From the NCBI GenBank assembly GCA_040772885.1, contig JAXGXF010000004.1, positions 1-64,000 on the forward strand: a stretch of 64,000 nucleotides of DNA. Reading direction: 5' to 3'. The notes beneath the pieces were generated by a model. That model had not been told where the DNA came from. It ran no database searches and worked only from the letters and a program-made list of their open reading frames with translations. This document shows positions 24,201 to 39,200 of this stretch, piece by piece. Within the stretch, counting starts at the first letter, position 1. Each line of letters starts with the position of its first letter. A program made the position numbers and the translations under genes. Source of the DNA: Pullichristensenella sp002068815 (lineage in GTDB: Bacteria > Bacillota > Clostridia > Christensenellales > Aristaeellaceae).

Positions 24201-27200
24201 AAAGCGACCGTCGAGGCGACCAGCGGCATGCTCAAGGCCATCTGCCCGCTCGCAATCGGCGCGGTGACCGGCGACACGCGGCTCACCGTCGGCGGCAGCG
24301 CGATCCTCTCGTCCAGCTACGGCGTGCGGCTCGGCGCGACCTCCGACATCTACATCGCCTCGGAGGCGATGTCCGGCCCGATGAAGTTCTCGATCGCGCT
24401 CGCGGTTGTGGAGTCCGACACGCACGTGCTCATCGGCGGCAACGCGTCCGTCACGGCGAACGCCGACGTCCGGATGCGGGCGCTGAGCACCGTGCACACC
24501 GAGGTCGCGGCGACCGGCAAGCTCTCGGACATCATCGCGGTCGAGCCGCAGTCCGGCATCTTCCTCGCGGGAACCTTCGTCGACCAGAGCACCTCCGCGA
24601 CGGTCACCGGCTCGGCGATCGTCGTCTCCGGCGCTGCTATGACGCTCGGCTCGGCGTCGAAGGTATTCACGCAGACGACCGCGGTCTCGATCCCGGCCGG
24701 CAAATCGACGATGAATTTCTCGATGTTCAGCGTCGTGCCGTTCGTCGAGAAGATGCTCAAGGTCGAGAAGGCGCCGAACCAGTCGATGTTCGGAAAGATC
24801 GTCTCGAAGGTCACCGGCAGCAATTCGCTCGGCAACAAGTTCAAGGACGCGACGAAGAGCGCGGTGCCCGAGGAGAGCAGCGTGACGCAGGTCATGGGCG
24901 CCGCGGCGCTCGCGTACGTCAGCAACCAGAACGCCGCGCTCGTCGACACCACCGGCGGGCTGTCCTCGGTCGGCGCGCTCGGCGTGCTCGCGCACGCGGT
25001 CACCGTCAGCGACCTCCGCGCGGACGGCTCGCTCTACAAGACGCCCCCGATTGTCCCCGGAGCCCCCGGCACGACGCCGGAGCCGGAGCCGGACAACGCG
25101 GTCGGCGTCGGCATCGGCATCGGCATCACGAACCACGAGAACAGCGCGAAGATCGCAAAGGGCTCAATCGTGTCCCGCGGCCTGAACGTCGAGGCCGATT
25201 CGCGCAGAATCACCTCGTCGATCCTCTCGAAGTCCGGCCACATCCCCAAGAGCGCGGACTTCGGCCTGGGCGGCGCGGTCACCGTACACGTGCTGATCGT
25301 CAAGAACGAGTCGCTCATCGGAAGCGGCGCGGCCTATACGATCTCCGGCGGCTCGGTCTCCGCGATCTCGACCGGCAACGGCTTCTTCACGACCGCCGCC
25401 GACGCCTCCGGCAAGCGCCAGACCCCCGGCATCAACTTCGAGGGCTTCACGCTCCCGTTCGCCCCCATCGCGGGGAGCCCCGAGGGCAGCGTCGGCATCG
25501 GCGCGGGCATCGCGGTCAGCGTGACCGGCGTCGACATCTTGGCGACGGTCGAGGACGGCGTGCACTTCGGATCGGCGACGCTGGATTCGGCGACCGTCAA
25601 GGCGCAGTTCGTCGGCACCGAGACCGTGCACGCGGCGGCGGGCGCGGCGGGCGGCAAGTCGATCGTGCCGGTGCTCGCGCTCACCGTCTCCGGCGTGTGC
25701 GTCGAATCCTACCTCGGCACCTCGACGCGGGTTATCAAGACCTCGGGTGACGTCTCGGTCACGGCCTCGAACAAGATCGAGCGCACGATCGGGGCCGACG
25801 CCTCGGCGGCCGGCGGCAGCGTCGGCGTCGGCGCGGCGTTCGGCGTGAGCATACTGAACGACAGCGCCGAGGCGACCTTGAAGCGCAGCGTCAACGCGGA
25901 CAACGTATTCGTCGAGGCGAGCTCGATCAGCCGGCTCAAGACGAACGTCAAGGCCAGCGCGAACGGCGTGACCCCGGCCTCGAGCCCGACCGCCGGCCAG
26001 ACGACGCCCAGCGGCACGAAGCAGACGGACTACGACAACATGGTCAAGAACGGCGACTACCCGCTCGACCCCAACGGCGACGACATGCGCTCGCTGTTCG
26101 ACGAGGGGCAGGCCGACAAGATGGCCGACAAGAACACGCAGACGGCCTCGAACATGGCCAACAGCGCGGGCACGAAGAACGTCAACGCGACCGCGATGTC
26201 GGGCATGTCGGCGAACCGCCCGAAGGCGGAGACGAGCGAGGGCTCGATACAGGTCGCCGCGTGCCTGGCGCTCAACATCATGAAGAACCGCTCGCAGGCG
26301 ACGATCGGGGACGTGCTGGACGTGACCGCCGCGCGCGAGGTGCGCGTGCGCTCGGTCGGCGATACCGACGCGGTCATCGCGGCGAACGCGAAGGCGACGA
26401 ACTCCACGACCGGCGTCGGCGTCGCCGTCTCGATCAACTTCGTGCGCTACGAGAACATCGCGAGGATCGGCACCTCGAGGATCACCGGCGCAAAGCTGCT
26501 CGTCGAGGCGGACATCGTCGAGGCGGAGAACAAGAAGTCGGTCGAGAAGCTGATCGAGAACCTGCTCTCCTACCTCGGAACGACCGAGGGCACCCAGATG
26601 CTGATGGACGCGCTCGTCGAGGCCAAGGGACAGGAGAGCCTCGACGCGCTGCTTATCGAAAACGGCGGCACGGACTACGATGCGCTGACGGCCGATCAGA
26701 AGGAGGCCGTGAAGCAGGCGGTCATCCGCGCGCTGATCGAGCAGTTGAAGAGCGGCCAGCGGTTCGACACCGCGAACGCCCTGATGGGCGAGCTGATCGA
26801 TTCGGTCATCGGAAGCCTCGGCGAAATCCTGAAGGACCCCGAGTTCATACTCGAGCTCGCGATGGGCGCGTCGGACCCGTCCGTCCAGTCGGGCATCGCG
26901 GAGCTGATGACGAAGGGCAAGGCCGTCGCGTCGCAGCTTTTCGACACGGTCACGCTGATGCTGGCGAACAAGTTCGGAAACCCGGGCGAGCTCGACGGCA
27001 TCGGCTGCCTGATCTCGACGACCGCCATCTCCGGCGTCGGCGCGTCGAACGTCGGCGTCGCGGGCTCCGCGGCGATCGCCGTCGTCAACGGCGCGACCGA
27101 GGCGTCCGTCGCCTCGAGGACCAGCACCCCCTCCACCGACGACATCAAGGTATCCGGCGACGCCGCGGTCCGCGCGCGCTCCGCGCAGAAGGTCTACACG

Positions 27201-30200
27201 ACCTCGACCGGCTCCGCCGACGCGTTCGGCAACGCCGTCAAGGACCCGCAGACGGCCGGCACGTCCGTGGGCGTCGGCGCGGCCGCGGCGATCACGACCG
27301 TCGACGTCAGCGTGAACGCGACCGTCGGCTCGCACCGCAAGCTCTCGGCCTCGACGCTGGAAATCTACTCCGAGTCGCACAGCGACATAGACTCCGTGTC
27401 CGTCGCCGGCTCCGACCCGATCGCGCGCCGCGAGGAGGTCGCGGTAATCCCGATCGGCGCCGGCGAGCCGCCGAGGACCCCGATGAACAACACGACGACG
27501 AAGGACATCTCCGTCGACGCGTCCGTCGCGCTGGCGGTCATCACGACCGACGTGCTCGCGGCGGTGCTCGAAAACACGGCCATCACCACGACCGGGCTCA
27601 ACACGGTCAATTCCGGCACAAAGCTCGACACCGGCGCGGATGAACTCGTCAACTTCCTGCTGCGCGCCTACCAGCGCGGGCAGACCCGCAGCTCCGCGTC
27701 CGGCTTCGCCGCGGGCGGCAAGGCCGCGATCGGCGCGGCGGTGGCGGCGAACGTCGCGATCTCGGACGTCCGCGCGAAGTTCGCCGGGACCGGCGCGGTC
27801 GCGGGCATCGCGAAGATCACGGCGCTCACCTCCAACGAGGATGAAGCGCACGCGCTGGCGACCGTCGTCGGCGCGAGCCTCGACCGGTACTTCGACCGGC
27901 TGCGGCAGGCGCTCCAGATGATCTCCCAGGGCTCGCAGGCGCCGGTCGGGACGATCAACAACATGGTCAACGGCAAGATCAACCAGGTCTACGGAAAGAC
28001 CGGCGGCGTCCTGAAGCGCGTGCCGTTCTCGACGAAGCTGTTCGAGCTGATCGGCCTTCAGGCGCCCGCGGCGCCGAGCTCCCCGACCGCGAGCGGCGCG
28101 GCGACCGGCAACGCCGGGCAGGGCGCGACCGGGCAGCCGATGGACCAGAGCGCGACGCAGTCGCAGAGCATCAACGTCGCGGCGGCGGTCGGCGCGAACA
28201 TCACAAACCACAAGGCCACGGCCGAAATGACCGGCACGCTGACCGCGAAGGAGATCGAGGTTTCCGCCGAGGACCGCAGCAATTTCCGCACGCTCGGAAG
28301 CGGCGCGACCGTCACCCTCCCCACGGACCTGAACGCGAACAACATCGCGCTCGGCGTCGCGGTGTCGGTCAACAAGAACAAGGCCGAGTCGAAGGTCTCG
28401 GGCACCTTGACCGCGACCGGCAGCGGCGCGATCAAGGTCAAATCGACGACGACCGCGAACATGGACGGCGCGTACCGCGGGCTGCTCGGCGCGCAGGCGA
28501 TCGCCTGCAGCGTCGCGGGCCTGGGCGGCAAGGTCGGCCTCGCGGGCGCGGCGGCCGTCATCGTCGCGAACGCGAAGTCGATCGTCGAGATCGCCTCGAC
28601 GGCGGTCCTGACCGGCGGCGCGATCACCGTGAGCGCGACCGACCAGAGCAAGCTCGCGGTGCGCGCGGGCGCGGTCAGCGCGACCGGCGCGTCCGTCGGC
28701 GTCGGCGCGTCCTTCGCGGTCATCTACGCGGAGAACGTGACCCGCGCGACGATCGCGGGCGGCGCGCGCATCAACGGCGCGAGCCTCAAGCTCGAGGCAA
28801 AGAAGCAGCGCGTCGACCTGACCGACTACCAGTTCCCGCTCGGCCTCACGACGCTGTTCACCGTCGGCGCAGCCGAGGACAAGATGGGCCTCGTCAACAT
28901 CCGCACCGAGGGCGGATACCTGTACGGCTACGGGATCGACGTGACGCTGGGCATCGACGACGTCTTGAAGATCCTCGACATGATGAACTTCCTCGCCTCC
29001 GCGAACTACTATGCCGAGGCGATCGCGGGCTCGACCGTCGGAAGCCCCACCTCGAACCTCGCGCTCGCGGGCTCCGTCGCGACGCTCATTTCGAACAACG
29101 AGACGGTCGCCGAGGTCGGCGACGGCGCGGTGATTACCCTCAACGGAGGCAGCTTCGACATGGACGCCGGGACCGACACCGTCGCGCGGCTGATCGGCGG
29201 CGCGGTGGCGGCGACGACCGGCAACACCGGCGTCGGCGTCAACATCGCGGCGCTCATCGACCAGGACGTCGTGCGGGCGTCGATCGGCGCGGGCGCGAAG
29301 ATCGTCGCGACCGGCGACATCACGATCGACGCGAAGGCGAAGTCCGACACCTGGGCCGCGACGGTCGCCGCGGCGGTCGCGACCGGCACCGGCCCGTCCG
29401 TCGGCGGCAACCTGAACGCGATCTTCACCGGCAACAAGGTCTGGGCCGGCGCGCTCGGCGCCGACGGGCTCACCGCGGGCGGCGAACAGCTCACCGCGGG
29501 CGGCGACATACGGATTGCCGCCGAGAACGAATCGAAGCTGACGCTGATCGCGGCGTCGCTGGGCGCGGGCTCGGGCGTCGCGGTCGGCGGCACGGTCGCG
29601 ATGGTCGTCGCGACCAACTCGACGCGCGCGGCGGTCGGAAGCGGCGCGGTGCTCACCGCGGGCAAGGGCGCGGCCGTCTCCGCGAAGAGCTCGGAGACGA
29701 TGCTGAACATACTCGCCTCTCTCTCGGGAAGCAACGCGAACGTCGCCGCGGCGGGGACGCTCGGCGTGCTCGTCTCGCAGTCCGTGACCGAGGCGTCCGT
29801 CGGCTCGAACGCGAAGGTGACCGCGGCCCACGGAAGCGTGCAGGTGAGCGCCGAGGGCAACGTCAAGCAGGTCGTCGCGATGGGCGCGGTCGCGGGAAGC
29901 ATGGGCGGCGCGGCCGTCGGCGGCACCGTCAACGTCGGCGTGTTCGACCATAAGGTGCTCGCGAAGGTCGGCGACTGCGCGGAGCTCCGCGCGCAGGACC
30001 GCAAGGGGGGCAACAACGTCGTCGTCAGCGCGAAGGCGCACAACGAGACGCTTCTGATCACGTTCGCGGGCGCGGCGAGCGCCGCGAGCGCGGCCGTCGC
30101 CGGCGCGATCCCGGTCGTCGTCAGCTCCAGCGAGGTGCTCTCCGACATAGGCCCCCACGCGGTCGTCGAGGCGGGCGACTCGATCGCGGTCTCCGCGCGC

Positions 30201-33200
30201 GCGGACACCGAGCTCTACAACATCGCCGGCTCCGTCGCGGGCTCCGTGGCGGCGGCGGGCGCGGGCGCGACGCTTTCGACGCTCGTGATCGCGAACAGCG
30301 TCGAGGCGAACGTGCACGACTATGTGGAGATGATCGCGCACGCGATGCTCGAAGACGCGGTGCTCCCGGCGGGCGTCGAACTGCCCGGCCGCGACACGCG
30401 GTTCCGCGGCATCCTGGTCAGCGCCACGGCGAAGACGAGGCTCGCGATGATCTCCGGGAGCGGCGCGCTGTCCGCGGGAAGCGCGGCGGTCGCCGGCGTC
30501 ATCAACACGCTCGTCCTCAAGAACAAGGTCAAGGCCGCCGTCGGGAACCACGTCGCGCTCGCGTCGGGCAGGGAATCGTCGACCGAGAGCTCGGCAAAGA
30601 CCGGGGACGGAAAGGTGCTCGTCGAATCGGACGACGACTCACACATATACAATCTCGCGGGCGGGCTCTCGGCCTCGTCCGGCGTCGGGGTCGGCGCGAC
30701 GATCGTCGCGATGGTCTACGACAAGGAAGTCTCGGCGACCGTCGGCGACGGCGGCATACTGCTCGCGACCGTGGACGCCGCCGTGCAGGCGACCTCGAAG
30801 GACGAGGTCATCCTCCTGGCGCTGAGCTTCGCGTTCGCCGGCAACGCGAGCGTCGCGGTCGGCGCGAGCGCGCTCGTGTTTGAAAACGACGTGCTCGCAA
30901 GGCTCGGCGGCAGGGTCGTCTCCGCCGGGGCCGTCAAGGTGTACGCCAAGGGCGAGACGAAGATGGGCAACTACGCGGTGGGCGCGGCGGGCGGGGGAAC
31001 CGCGAGCGTCATGCCGATCGCGATCGTCACCTACTTTGACGGGACGACGAGGGCGATCGTCGGCGCGGCCGCGGACATCGACGCCGTCGGCTCGGTCACC
31101 GTGAGCGCCGATTCGAAGGAGGACATCGCAAGCGACGCGGCGGGCTTCGGCGCGTCCGGCACGGCGAGCGTGTCCGGAACCGTCGACGTGATCCTCTCGA
31201 AGCAGAAGACCGTCGCGATGACCGAGTCGGGCGTGCAGATAGACGCGAAGGGGTTCTTCGCCTACGCCGCGGACGACTTCAAGCTGACCGGCGTCGTCGT
31301 GACGGCCGCGGTCAGCGGCACCGCCGGCGTCGCGATCTCCGCGCTCGTCGCGGTGCTCCACAACACCACGAGCGCCATCGTCGGCTCGAGCAACCGCATC
31401 ACGACCTCGCTCGAAAGCGCCGAGGTCAAGGCCGACTCGAAGCGCGACATCACATCCTACGCGGGCACCGTCGCGGCCGGGCAGGCCGGCGTCGGCGGCA
31501 CGCTGATGGCCGTCGTCGCGGGCGGCAAGATGAAGCAGGACGCGGCGGATGAGCTCACCAAGAGCTTCTCGCCCGCCGACCTCCTGGCGCTGGTCTTTGA
31601 AAACGCGCACGGCTCCGCCTCCGAATACGAGGCGGACGACGCCGACGACATGCTGGGCGGCGACGGCGACCGCCAGTCCCAGACCCACGTCGGGAACGGA
31701 ACAGGCGGCTACAAGGACGGCGACGTGACCGGCGAGACGGGCCTCGAGACCGGCGAGGACGCCGACAACAGCGGCGCGAACGCCCCCGGCGCGGACTCCG
31801 AGTTCAGCACGGACGGCGATCTGGACGACGCCTCCGGCCTCGGCTCGGCGAAGCCGATCTACGCGCCGCTCGACGCGACGATCGCCATCGTCGGCGCGAA
31901 CACCGCGATCACCTCCGCGAACGCCATCTACGTGACGGCGAACGACCAGCTCGGCGCGGACCTCATCGCCGGCACGATCACGGGCGGCGTGTACGCGGCC
32001 GTCGGCGCGGGCATCGCGGTCGCGGTGCTGTACTCGAACGTCGAGGCGAAGGTCGAGGACGGCGCGCAGCTGTCCGCGCCGGGCGAAATCAAGATCGCCG
32101 CCTCCGCCGGCACGACGCCGGTCGCGGACACGGACACCAGCCGCACGGGCGCGCTGGAAAACAGCTTCTCGAAGAGCAGCAACAACGTCATCGACCTGAC
32201 GAAGCGTTCGATCCGCGCGATCTCGATCACCGGCGGCGGCGCGATCGTCGGCGTGTCGGTGGCGCTCGCTTCGATCAACGTGCTTTCGACCGTCACGGCG
32301 GCGCTCGAGGGCGACGTCCTGAAGGCGGACTCGCTCAACGTCTCGGCGACCTGCGACTACCAGAGCGTGCTCGCGGCGACGCTGGCGGCGTCCGTCGGCG
32401 GCGTCGCGGTCGGCGCGTCGGTCGCGGCGGCGGTGTTCGACGCGGCGGTCGAGGCCTCGATTCGCGGGAACGCCGCGATTTCGCAGGCGAAGGACGTCAT
32501 GGTCTCCTCGAAGTTCGTCGCCGATCCGGTCGCGGGCGCGGGCGCGTTCGCGGCGGGCGGCACGTCGGTCAACGGCGCGGTCGCGCTCGTCATCAACCTG
32601 ACGCGCGTCGACACCTACATCGGCCGCGGCGTGACGATCAACCGCCACGACGCGAACAGCGTCACCGCGGGCGCGGAGGTGAAGACCACGCCCCGCGCGT
32701 ACGTCCTGAGCATCGCGATCTCGACCGGCGGCGTCGCCGTCGGGGCCTCGGCCGCGGTCTCGGTCGTCCGGCCGACCGTGCTCACCTACATCGGCTCGAC
32801 GCCGGCCGGGCATTCCGAAAAGCCGGGCTCGAACGCCGCGGGCGGCAGCGTCAAGGCCGCGGTCGTCAAGGTCCAAAACAAGGTCGAAAGCCTGGTCCGG
32901 ACGCTGATCGCCTCGCTCGGCGCGGGCGGCGTCTCCGTCAACGGAAGCGCGCTCTTCTCGTTCAACGCGACCGAGGCCGTCGCCTCGCTGAACCGCGCGA
33001 ACGTCACGGCGGACAACTTCGACATCGTCGCATACATGAACGCGGCTTCGCGCGCGCTCGTGGTGGCCGGGTCGGTCGGCGGCACGGCGATCGGCGTGAC
33101 GGTCTGCTACGCGGGCCTCACCGCGTCGAACGTCGCCGCGGTCGACGAAAGCACTTTGACGGTTGTAAACATCGCGAACATCGGCGCAGGCAAGGAGGCC

Positions 33201-36200
33201 CCGTGCGCGTTCGCCGCCGAGGCGGTCGCCGTCGCGGGCAACGCGGGGCTGATCACCGTCGGCCTGAACACCGCCATCGCGGACAACGACGCACAGAATA
33301 CCGCCAGAATCGCCGGCGGGACCGTCTCGGCGGGCGAGCTCAACGTGCAGGCGGCCGCCGCGGCGACCGCGGAAGCGAAGGTGCGCGGCGTGGCGGTCGG
33401 CGGCATCAGCGTCGCGGGCACGTTCGTGCTGTCGCTTGAGAGGGCCCGGCAGAGGGCGCTCATCGAGGGCGGCAGCGTCGCGGTCGGCGCGCTGAACGTC
33501 AAGTCCTCGCTCAACAACGCGGCGGGCGACAGCTCGAAGGCGAAGATCGAGACCGGCGGCGGCGGCGTCATCGGCCTCGTGGCGAGCATGGCGCTCGCCT
33601 ACGGCCGCGCGAGCTCGGTTGCCGTCGTCAAGGCGGACCTCCTGAACGTCACGGGCGACCTGCTGGTCGGAAGCTACGGCTACCAGCAGGTGTCCGTCGA
33701 CATTGCGAACCTCGCGGACTCGTCCTACTACGCGGCGGCGGTGATGGTCGGCCTCGCCTACGCGCAGGGCGAATTCGCCGCCGGCCTGACGGTTCCCAAC
33801 GGCTCCGCCGAAAAGGACGCGATCGTTCGGTCGGCGGTCGTCGAGGCCGTGTACAACGCCTCGGCCGCGAGCCTCGTCACGCCCTCGGCGGCCGGCGTCA
33901 GCGTAAACGCGGCCGGCGTGAAGGTGAACACCGCGGTCGCGCTGGTGTCCGTCAAGGCGAGCGCCTTCATCGACGGCGCCGGCACGCTCGGCGCCCAGCA
34001 GGATGTGACCGTGCAGGCGAAGGGCACCGCCTCATCGGTCGCGCAGGTCCGCTCGCCGGAGTATCAGGCGGGCGTCGCGACGATCGCCGTCAACGCGATG
34101 GTCTCGAAGCTCGCGGCCGTGCAAAAGGCGTATATCCTGGGAACCCGCATCACAGACGCGAGGAGCGTAAAGGTACTCTCCGAGTTCAACAATGACAAAA
34201 CCTCGGGCGCGGTCGCGAAGCTCAACGCGAACGGCGGCACGAAGACGGTGGGCGTATTGGACATCCGCGCGAACATCGCGGTCGCGATCGCGGATTCCCA
34301 GAGCTACGCGTTCGTCGCCGGCTCGGCGCTCGGCGCGGGCAGCCTGGAGGTCAAGTCGGACGCCTCGTCGATCGCGAGCGCGAAGGTCGAGACCGCGTCC
34401 TTCAGCGGTTCGTACGCGAGCGTCGGCATGAACGCGCTGTTCGCCTACGCCAACGGCAGCTACGGGGCCTATGTCGCGACCGCCGGCGCCGAGATGAGCC
34501 CGGGCGGTGTGACCGTCAACAGCAACTCCACCGCGAAGGCCGAGGCCGACACGGCGCAGGGCGTGCTGAGCGCCTCCTTCGACTATTACAGCGCGAAGAT
34601 GAACCTGGCCGTGGCGGTGACCGGCATGCGCGCGGAATCCGCCGTCCTGGGCGACCTGACCGTGCTCACGGCGCGCGGGCTGCTGACCTCCGAGGACCTC
34701 GCCGCCTCCGGCGTTTCGGGCGCGGGCGGGCGGCTGACGACGGTGGGCGACGTCAGCGTGAACGCGGACGGCGTCGCGACGGCGGCGGCGTCGGTCGCGC
34801 TGGTGAACTTCTCGGTGGGCGCGTTCAACGTCGGCGCGAACGTGCTGATTTCGAAGCTCACCGCGGCCCAGCGCGCGTACCTCTCCGGCGCCTCGATCAC
34901 CGGCAGGAACGTGTCCGTGAAGTCCACGCTGAACGACGGAACCGTCCCGGCCGCGAAGGCGACGCTCTCCGGAAACAGGGTGAGCGTGACGCTGGTCGGC
35001 GCGAAGGCGCACACCGTGACCGCGATCGCCAACGCCTCGAATACCTCCGGGGTCGAGGACAGCGCGATCGCCCTCACCGGCGTGCTGGAGGTCTTTGCCA
35101 AGGGCAGCACCTGGGCGCTCGCGACCGTCGATCAGGGCGCCAACGCGGGCGTCGCGACGGTCGGGCTGATCGTCACCTACGCCGAGGCCGGCGGAGAGAC
35201 GAAGGCCTACATCGACGCGGCGGACGCGAAGTCGGTCAAGGCGGGCTCGATCGCGGTCGAGGCCATACACGTCGCGAAGGCCGAGGCTGCGACCACGCGC
35301 GCGTCGGGCGGCGTGCAGGTGACCGTCGTCTCGGGCGACAACAACACGGCCAGGGCGACGACCACCGACCACACGACCGCCGCGATCCTCGGGGCGGGCG
35401 GCGTCGAGGCCGGCACCGTGAACGTCAGGGCGACCGGCACCGGGGTCGCGCTGGCCGAAGTCCAGTCCCCCGTCGGCTCGCTGGGCGGCGTGTCGATCGC
35501 CACGAACGTGGTGACCGCGACGACCGATTCCATCCAGAAGGCGTACATCGCCTGCGGAAGCATCAGCGCCGATACCGTCACGGTGACCTCGAACTACAAC
35601 GGAAACGCGCACGGCGCGAACGAGGGCGGCGCGACCGCGAGGCTGCGCGGCACGGGCACCGGCGGCTCGCTGACCTTCGTCGGCGTCGACGCGAACAAGG
35701 CCGAGGCGGCCATGAACGCCACGAGCCACGCCTATATCGACGGCACCAACATCCTGAAGGGCGCGATCACGATCCAGTCCACGGACACAAGCTTCGCCTA
35801 CGCGTACGTCGAGCAGAGCGGGTCGGGCTACGTGAGCTTCGGCGCAACGTACGTCGAGGCGTATGCCAACGGCGACTTCGCCGCGTACCTCGACGCCGAG
35901 GGCGCGAGCGTCAGCTGCTCGTCGCTCGCGATTGTCACGACCTACGCCGCGAATGCGACCGCCAGGACGACGCAGTCCACGGGCATCGTCGACGCCTCGC
36001 TGATCTCCGGCAAGGCGAACTCCGCGACCGCGAACGTCTTCACATGGATCAATTCCGCGGTGACGGGCAGAAAGGGCACCGGGGTCGCCGACGCGACGGT
36101 GATCACCGGCGACCTGACGGTGACGGCCACCGGCACGGCGGTCGCGCTCGCCGAGGTCGATCATCCGGCGCAAACGCTGACCGGCGTGTCGGTCGCGGCG

Positions 36201-39200
36201 AATATCCTGAACGCGGCGCTCATGGCCACCCAGACGGCGTACATCTCCAATGCGAACATCAAGGCCGCGAACATCACCGTGACCTCGAACTTCAACAAGG
36301 ACGCGGCCGACGCCGGCGTGGGCGGCGCGAAGGCGGTGCTGCGCGGCACGGGCAGGGGCGTGGGCGTGACGCTCGTCGGGACCGACGTCAACACCGCGAA
36401 CGCGACGTCCGAATCCAGCAACTGGGCGTGCGTGATGGGCACGTACATCGTCCCGGGCACCGGCGGCGTCTCGATACAGTCCTCCGGCACGAGCCTCGCC
36501 ACGGCGACCGTCGAGCAGAATTCCGGCGCGGGCCTCGCGACGTTCGGCATCACGGTCGTCAAGGCGAACGCCAACGGCAGCTTCCAGGCGTACCTCAACT
36601 CGAACGGCGTGACCGTGAGCGCCGCGTCGCTCAACGTCACGACGACCTACGCGGCGAAGGCCGTCGCCGAGACGACGCAGTCCTCGGGCGGCGGCGTGAA
36701 GGCGTCGGCCGCGTCGGGCGAGGTGAACCTGGCCGAGGCGAAGGTCGGCACGTCCGCCGGCGCGTCGGTCCACGGAGGCATCGTCGACGGCGCGATCAGC
36801 GGCGCGGTCGCGATCACCGGCAAGGTCAGCGTAAAGGCCGACGGCACGGCGCACGCGCTCGCCTCGGTACAGGTGCCCAACATCGAGCTCACCGCGATCG
36901 ACATCGCGGCGAACGTCATCACCGCCGAGCTCAGCGCCGGGCACACCGCGCGGATCATGAACGTGAACCTCGCGGCCGGCGAGGTCAGCGTGCTGTCCGA
37001 GTTCAACAAGGGAAAGACCGACGGCGCGACCGCGACCATGGCCGGCGCGAGCACCGGCACGGGTGTCGCGCTGGTCGAGGCGTGCGTCAACACGGCGACG
37101 GCCACCGCGAACAGCTCTGCGCTCGCCTACGTCGAGGGCGCGGTCGTCACCTGCACGAAGCTGACCGTCAACACGGACGCCACCTCCCACGCGCTGGCCA
37201 CCACGATGAACGGCGCGAACGTGGGCTTCGCGGGCTTCGGCGTGGTCGTGGTCGAGGCGAACGGAAAGGGCATATTCAACGCCTATCTCAGCAACTCCAA
37301 TGTCGGCGCGGGAAGCGGCGCGATCGAGGTGAAGGTCGTATTCACGTCGAGCGCGAAGGCGGAGTCGTCGCAGCCCACGCGCGGCGCGGTCGAGATCGTC
37401 GGCGTCTCCGTGAACGGCAACAAGGCCACGGCCACGACCGAGACGGCCTCGGGCGCCTACATAAGCCTCGGCTCCGTGTCGACGAACGGCTCTCTGACCG
37501 TCCTGGTCGACGGCACGTCGACCGCGGACGCCAAGATCACCGGCGCGACGGTCGAGCTCACCGTCGTCAAGATCGCCGTCAACATCGTCAAGGCGGCCGT
37601 CAAGGGGAGTTTGAGCGCGTACATCTCGAAGGCCGGCGTCGCGGCGAACAGCGTCTCGGTGAAGGCGAAGCTGAACACGGCCGACGAGACCGGCGCGAAG
37701 GCGCAGGTCGGCAGCAACGGCACCGGCGCCAACACGAGCGTCACGCTGCTCGGCGGCGACGCGAGCAAGGCGGACGCCGCCGTCACGGCGAACGTCCAGT
37801 CGTTCATCAACGGCGCGAGCATGATCGTCTCCGGCGCGCTCAATGTCGAGACCGAGGCGAAGTCCTACGCCTACGCGGACATCCTCGTGCCCGGCACCAG
37901 CATCTCGATGTTCAACGCGTCCGTCGTCGAGACCACCGCCGACGCCGCCGGCATGTTCACGGCGAAGGTCGATTCGACCGGGCAGGCCACGGGCCAGTCG
38001 ATCAAGGCGGGCAGCCTGAACATACTCGTCACCTATTACGCGACCAGCTTCGCCGCGACCGGCCCGGCCGGCGGCCTGAAGGCCGGCATCGCGGCGGCGA
38101 GCAAGAACAAGGCGACCGCGACGACCGGGCTTGACGCGCAGGCGATTTTGAAGGGCAGCGGCAAGGTCGAGATCACCGGGGACGCGGCCGTCCAGGTGGT
38201 CGGCAGAGCCAAGGCGACGGCGCTCGGCAGGACCTACCAGCTGGTGATCTCGGCGGTCAGCATCTCGATCAACGAGGCGACCGCCGCGCTGGACGCGATG
38301 CAGTCGGCCACCGTGACCAACTCGGGCACGATGGCGATCGGCGGCAAGCTGACCGTCAAGTCGGAGTTCAAGAGGGAAGAGTCCACGGGCTACGGCCAGG
38401 CGAAGGCGACGACCGGCGGCGCGGGCGGCGGAGACATCGCCATACTCGACTCCAAGACCAACGCGGCCAGGGCGACCGCGAACGCCGTGGTCGCCGCCGC
38501 GATCACCGGCGGCCTGATCACAGCCGGCAGCGTCGACATCGACGCCATCGCGGACACGGAGTCCAACGCGAGGGCGCAGATCTCCTATGACATCACGATC
38601 ATAACGGTCGGAAACCTCGACGCCCTCGCCCTCGCGCTGAACACGGTGAAGGCGTATGTCGAGAACTCCACGCTCAAGGTCGCGGGCAACGTGTCGATCG
38701 ATTCCTCCTCCACCGCCGTCGCCAAGGCGACCTGCGACATGCCCGGCGGCATCGGGATCGCCTCCGGCCACACCGCGAGGGCGAGGGCGTTCGTCGGAAC
38801 GCCCGCGGAGGCAAGTCTCACCGACGACGAGAAGGCCGGCCTGTCCGGCATCGTCTGGAACACGGCGCAGGTGTCGACCGCCTACGCAAACGGCGCGACC
38901 ATCGAGGCGGGCGGCAACATCTCGATCCTCGCGTACAACACCGGCGAGGGCGAGTCCGAGGTCAAGAAGGGCTCGACCATCGGCATCGGCACGCTCAGCA
39001 AGACGGCGATTCCGACGGGCGCGAACTATTCCACCTCGGCAAAGGTGTACGGGAGCAGCGCGCTGACCTCCGGCGGCAGCATCTCGATCACGGCGCAGGA
39101 CTACACGTGGTCGCGCTCGGTCGCGACCGGAAAGTCCATCGGCATCATCGTAAACGCGTCCACGACATACGGCAAGAATCACCAGACCGTGAACACGGCG